DNA from: Curvibacter lanceolatus ATCC 14669
GTDB taxonomy: Bacteria; Pseudomonadota; Gammaproteobacteria; Burkholderiales; Burkholderiaceae_C
Reading direction: 5' to 3'
Assembly (NCBI RefSeq): GCF_000381265.1
Contig: NZ_KB906257.1
Span: 186,001-250,000, forward strand
Length of the DNA: 64,000 nucleotides
Position numbers and translations under genes: made by a program. Each line of letters begins with the position of its first letter. The stretch's first letter is position 1. This document shows positions 61,297 through 64,000 of the stretch, one piece after another. The notes beneath the pieces are model-generated. The model had not been told where the DNA came from. It was given only the letters and a program-made list of their open reading frames with translations, and ran no database searches.

Positions 61297-64000
61297 ATGA
61301 GCAACGCGCAGCCCAAGGAAAGCTTCAACCTGTCGAAATGGGCGCTGGATCATCCGGCGCTGACCCGCTACCTGCTGGTGGTGCTGATGTTGCTGGGCTT
61401 TGCGGCCTACTTTCAGCTCGGCCAGGATGAAGACCCGCCGTTCACCTTCCGGGCCATGGTGGTGCGCACCTACTGGCCCGGGGCCACGGCCCAGCAGGTG
61501 GCCGAGCAGGTCACCGACAAGCTCGAAAAGACCCTGCAGGAGGTGCCCTATGCCGACCGCATCCGCAGCTACTCCAAGCCGGGCGAGTCGCAGATCATCT
61601 TCCAGATCAAGGACTCGTCCAAGCCGGGTGATGTGGCCAACGTCTGGTACCAGGTGCGCAAGAAGATCGGCGACATCCGATACACCTTGCCCTCCGGCAC
61701 TCAAGGGCCGTTCTTCAATGACGAGTTCGGCGATGTGTATGGCGTGATCTACGCGCTGGAGTCGGACGGCTTCAGCTATGCCGAGCTCAAGACCTTTGCC
61801 GACGATGTGCGCCAGTCGCTGCTGCGCGTACCCGACGTGGCCAAGGTGGAGCTGTTCGGCGTGCAGGACGAGAAGATCTTCATCGAGATCTCGCAAAAGC
61901 GCCTGGCCCAGCTGGGTCTTGACCTGAACGCCGTGCTGGCCCAGCTCAACGCCCAGAACGCGGTGGAGAGTGCCGGTGCCGTGCAGACGCCGCAGGACGT
62001 GGTGCAGGTGCGCGTGCAAGGCCAGTTCGAGGCGGTGGAGCAGTTGCGCGCCATGCCGATCCGCGGCAGCTCGGGCAACCAGCTCCGACTGGGCGACATC
62101 GGCGAGGTGCGCCGTGGCTATGTGGACCCACCGTCGGTGAAGGTGCGCCACAACGGCCGTGAAGTGATCGCCATGGGCGTGTCGATGGCCAAGGGCGGCG
62201 ACATCATCCAGCTGGGCAAACAGCTGCAACTGGCCACCGAGAAGATCGAGAAAAGCCTGCCGGCCGGCCTGACCCTGGTGCAGGTGCAGGACCAGCCCAA
62301 GGCGGTGACCACCTCGGTGGGCGAGTTTGTGCACGTGCTGATCGAGGCCGTGGTGATCGTGCTGGCCGTGAGCTTCGTGAGCCTGGGCCTGCACAAGCGA
62401 GCGGGCAGCCAGCCGCTGTGGCGCCGCTATTACATCGACGTGCGTCCGGGCCTGGTGGTGGGCATCACGATTCCGCTGGTGCTGGCCGTGACCTTTCTGG
62501 CCATGTGGTACTGGGGCATCGGGCTGCACAAAATCTCGCTGGGCTCGCTGATCATTGCGCTGGGCCTGTTGGTGGACGACGCCATCATTGCGGTGGAGAT
62601 GATGGTGCGCAAGATGGAGGAGGGCTACGACAAGGTGCGTGCCGCCACCTTCGCCTACGAGATCACTGCCATGCCCATGCTGACGGGCACCTTGATCACG
62701 GCGGCCGGCTTCTTGCCGATCGGCCTGGCCAAGTCGCAGACGGGTGAATACACCTTTGCCATCTTCGCGGTGACCGTGATCGCCCTGGTGCTGAGCTGGG
62801 TGGTGTCGGTCTACTTTGTGCCGTATCTGGGGGCCTGGCTGCTCAAGCGCCCGCCCCATGTGCAGGAGATGGGCGCCGGGCATGAGGGCGGCGAGCCGCA
62901 CGAGATGTTCGACACCCCGTTCTACAACACCTTCCGCCGCGCCGTGACCTGGTGCGTGGCGCACCGCTGGGCCACCATCGCGGCCACGCTGGCGATTTTT
63001 GCGCTGGGCATCGTGGGCATGGGCAAGGTGCAGCAGCAGTTCTTCCCGGATTCCAGCCGGCCCGAGATCCTGGTGGACATCTGGTTCCCCGAAGGCACCT
63101 CGTTTGCAGCCAATGACGCCGTCACCCAAAGGGTCGAGGCGCGGCTGCGTGAAGAGGTGGGCGTGAAGAGCGTGAGCACCTGGGTGGGCTCGGGTGTGCC
63201 CCGCTTCTACCTGCCGCTGGACCAGGTGTTCCCGCAGACCAACGTCTCGCAATTCATCATCCTGCCGGTGGACCTGAAGGTGCGCGAGAGCCTGCGCATC
63301 AAGCTGCCGGCCTTGCTGGCCGAAGAGTTCCCCGAGGTGCGTGGCCGCGTCAAGCTGTTGCCCAACGGGCCGCCCGTGCCGTACCCGGTGCAGTTCCGGG
63401 TGTTGGGTTCGAACCCGGCGGTGCTGCGCGAGCGGGCCGACGAGGTCAAGGAGCTGCTGCGCAAGAACAGCCACATGCGGGGTGTGAACGACAACTGGAA
63501 CGAGTCCGTGAAGGTGATCCGCATGGAGGTCGATCAGGCCAAGGCACGCGCCCTGGGTGTGACCAGCCAGGCGATCGCGCAGGCCTCGGCGGCCATTCTG
63601 TCGGGCACGGCGGTGGGGCAGTTCCGTGAGAACGACAAGCTGATCGACATCGTGGTGCGTCAGCCCCTGGAAGAGCGCAACGCGATCACCGACCTGGGCA
63701 ATGCCTACCTGCCCACCGCCAACGGGCGTTCCATCCCGCTGACCCAGATCGCCAAGCCGGTGTTCACCTGGGAGCCAGGCGTGATGTGGCGTGAGAACCG
63801 CGACTATGCGGTGACCGTGCAGGGCGACATCGTGGAAGGCCTGCAAGGCGCCACGGTGACGGCTGAGCTGTTGCCCGAGCTGCGTGCCCTGGAGGCGAAG
63901 TGGCAGGCCTCGGGTCAGGCCTTCCGCATCGAAGTGGCGGGCGCGGTGGAGGAGAGCAGCAAGGGTTCGGCCTCGATCGTCGCCGGCCTGCCGGTGATGC
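61297..64000 (+). CDS. RND efflux transporter permease (3' end outside window)
   Basis: ATG 61297 opens a frame that stays open to the end of the window, 901 codons of an expected ~1050. It starts MSNAQPKESFNLSKWALDHPALT with the first membrane helix (about 25-45), then a large periplasmic porter region (GDVANVWYQVRKKI, DVYGVIYAL, RIRSYSKPGESQ). Helices 2-6 include the proton-relay pair in GLLVDDAIIAVEMM, the RND hallmark, with GTLITAAGFLPIGLAKS. The second periplasmic half begins near residue 590. It is a HAE1-type, AcrB-like pump; the exported compound is unknown. The stop codon is missing because the window ends. Confidence 0.94.
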   Translation, partial: MSNAQPKESFNLSKWALDHPALTRYLLVVLMLLGFAAYFQLGQDEDPPFTFRAMVVRTYWPGATAQQVAEQVTDKLEKTLQEVPYADRIRSYSKPGESQIIFQIKDSSKPGDVANVWYQVRKKIGDIRYTLPSGTQGPFFNDEFGDVYGVIYALESDGFSYAELKTFADDVRQSLLRVPDVAKVELFGVQDEKIFIEISQKRLAQLGLDLNAVLAQLNAQNAVESAGAVQTPQDVVQVRVQGQFEAVEQLRAMPIRGSSGNQLRLGDIGEVRRGYVDPPSVKVRHNGREVIAMGVSMAKGGDIIQLGKQLQLATEKIEKSLPAGLTLVQVQDQPKAVTTSVGEFVHVLIEAVVIVLAVSFVSLGLHKRAGSQPLWRRYYIDVRPGLVVGITIPLVLAVTFLAMWYWGIGLHKISLGSLIIALGLLVDDAIIAVEMMVRKMEEGYDKVRAATFAYEITAMPMLTGTLITAAGFLPIGLAKSQTGEYTFAIFAVTVIALVLSWVVSVYFVPYLGAWLLKRPPHVQEMGAGHEGGEPHEMFDTPFYNTFRRAVTWCVAHRWATIAATLAIFALGIVGMGKVQQQFFPDSSRPEILVDIWFPEGTSFAANDAVTQRVEARLREEVGVKSVSTWVGSGVPRFYLPLDQVFPQTNVSQFIILPVDLKVRESLRIKLPALLAEEFPEVRGRVKLLPNGPPVPYPVQFRVLGSNPAVLRERADEVKELLRKNSHMRGVNDNWNESVKVIRMEVDQAKARALGVTSQAIAQASAAILSGTAVGQFRENDKLIDIVVRQPLEERNAITDLGNAYLPTANGRSIPLTQIAKPVFTWEPGVMWRENRDYAVTVQGDIVEGLQGATVTAELLPELRALEAKWQASGQAFRIEVAGAVEESSKGSASIVAGLPVM

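Noticed and set aside
61153-63846. A very long open frame on the minus strand opposite the RND pump
   Set aside because: It is rich in His, Gln, Gly, Leu and Arg in the way expected of an antisense reading of a GC-rich gene, has no domain signature, and the plus strand encodes a convincing RND pump.

Overview
The window is a GC-rich bacterial chromosome segment that looks like the order Burkholderiales, most likely family Comamonadaceae. The reasons are three Bug/TctC-type periplasmic binding proteins, two Burkholderia-type trimeric porins, several LysR and MocR regulators, polyhydroxybutyrate-oligomer hydrolase, and lysC placed directly before tRNA-Ser(GCT). This is inferred from gene content; no 16S or marker search was possible.

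Layout. 1-1300: 3' part of lysC, tRNA-Ser(GCT) and its terminator. 1266-6155: a decayed genomic island at the tRNA. It carries RloB, a RloA-type ATPase, a broken small gene and a DUF2726 nuclease-like gene (all minus strand), a broken serine recombinase, an AT-rich methyltransferase and a gene fragment. A 17-bp imperfect copy of the tRNA 3' end (15/17 identical), followed by a second terminator with the tRNA terminator's stem, marks its right edge. 6200-10700: small membrane protein, MocR regulator with a (CAGCAC)12 tract, porin, LysR regulator. 10806-14482: hydroxyquinol operon (ring-cleavage dioxygenase, YCII protein, Dabb protein, maleylacetate reductase, Bug protein). 14700-28740: mixed housekeeping and transport genes, including an orphan HicB, AI-2E permease, beta-carbonic anhydrase, MocR/GNAT pair, YitT protein, a PhoU-like/short-PPDK pair, NlpC/P60 lipoprotein and Hsp15. 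28733-34858: TctDE-like two-component system, porin, TctC-like binding protein and a sigma-54 activator. 34945-38766: a second accessory block of toxin-antitoxin-like genes (DUF4411 with XRE-ImmA/IrrE, a VapC remnant, HipA-like kinase with DUF3037). 38821-42776: VOC protein, argC, LysR, diguanylate cyclase. 43121-51214: complete Liv-type ABC importer (five genes), 3-hydroxybutyrate oligomer hydrolase, alpha/beta hydrolase. 51226-59916: alpha/beta hydrolase, Lon-like protease, ferrochelatase, HAD phosphatase and hpnE-hpnD-hpnC for squalene synthesis. 60053-64000: RND efflux adaptor and pump, the pump cut by the window end.

How the genes work together. The dioxygenase and maleylacetate reductase convert hydroxyquinol through maleylacetate to 3-oxoadipate under a divergent LysR regulator with a palindrome across its own start codon. 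The TctDE pair is divergent from a porin and a TctC-type protein, which suggests carboxylate sensing and uptake, but no TctAB permease is present. The Liv cassette is self-contained. HpnCDE makes squalene, but no squalene-hopene cyclase is in the window.

The most unusual part is the tRNA-Ser island, with its candidate defence operon (DUF2726 - small gene - RloA - RloB) and three genes broken by indels. No comparable breaks were noticed in the surrounding core genes.
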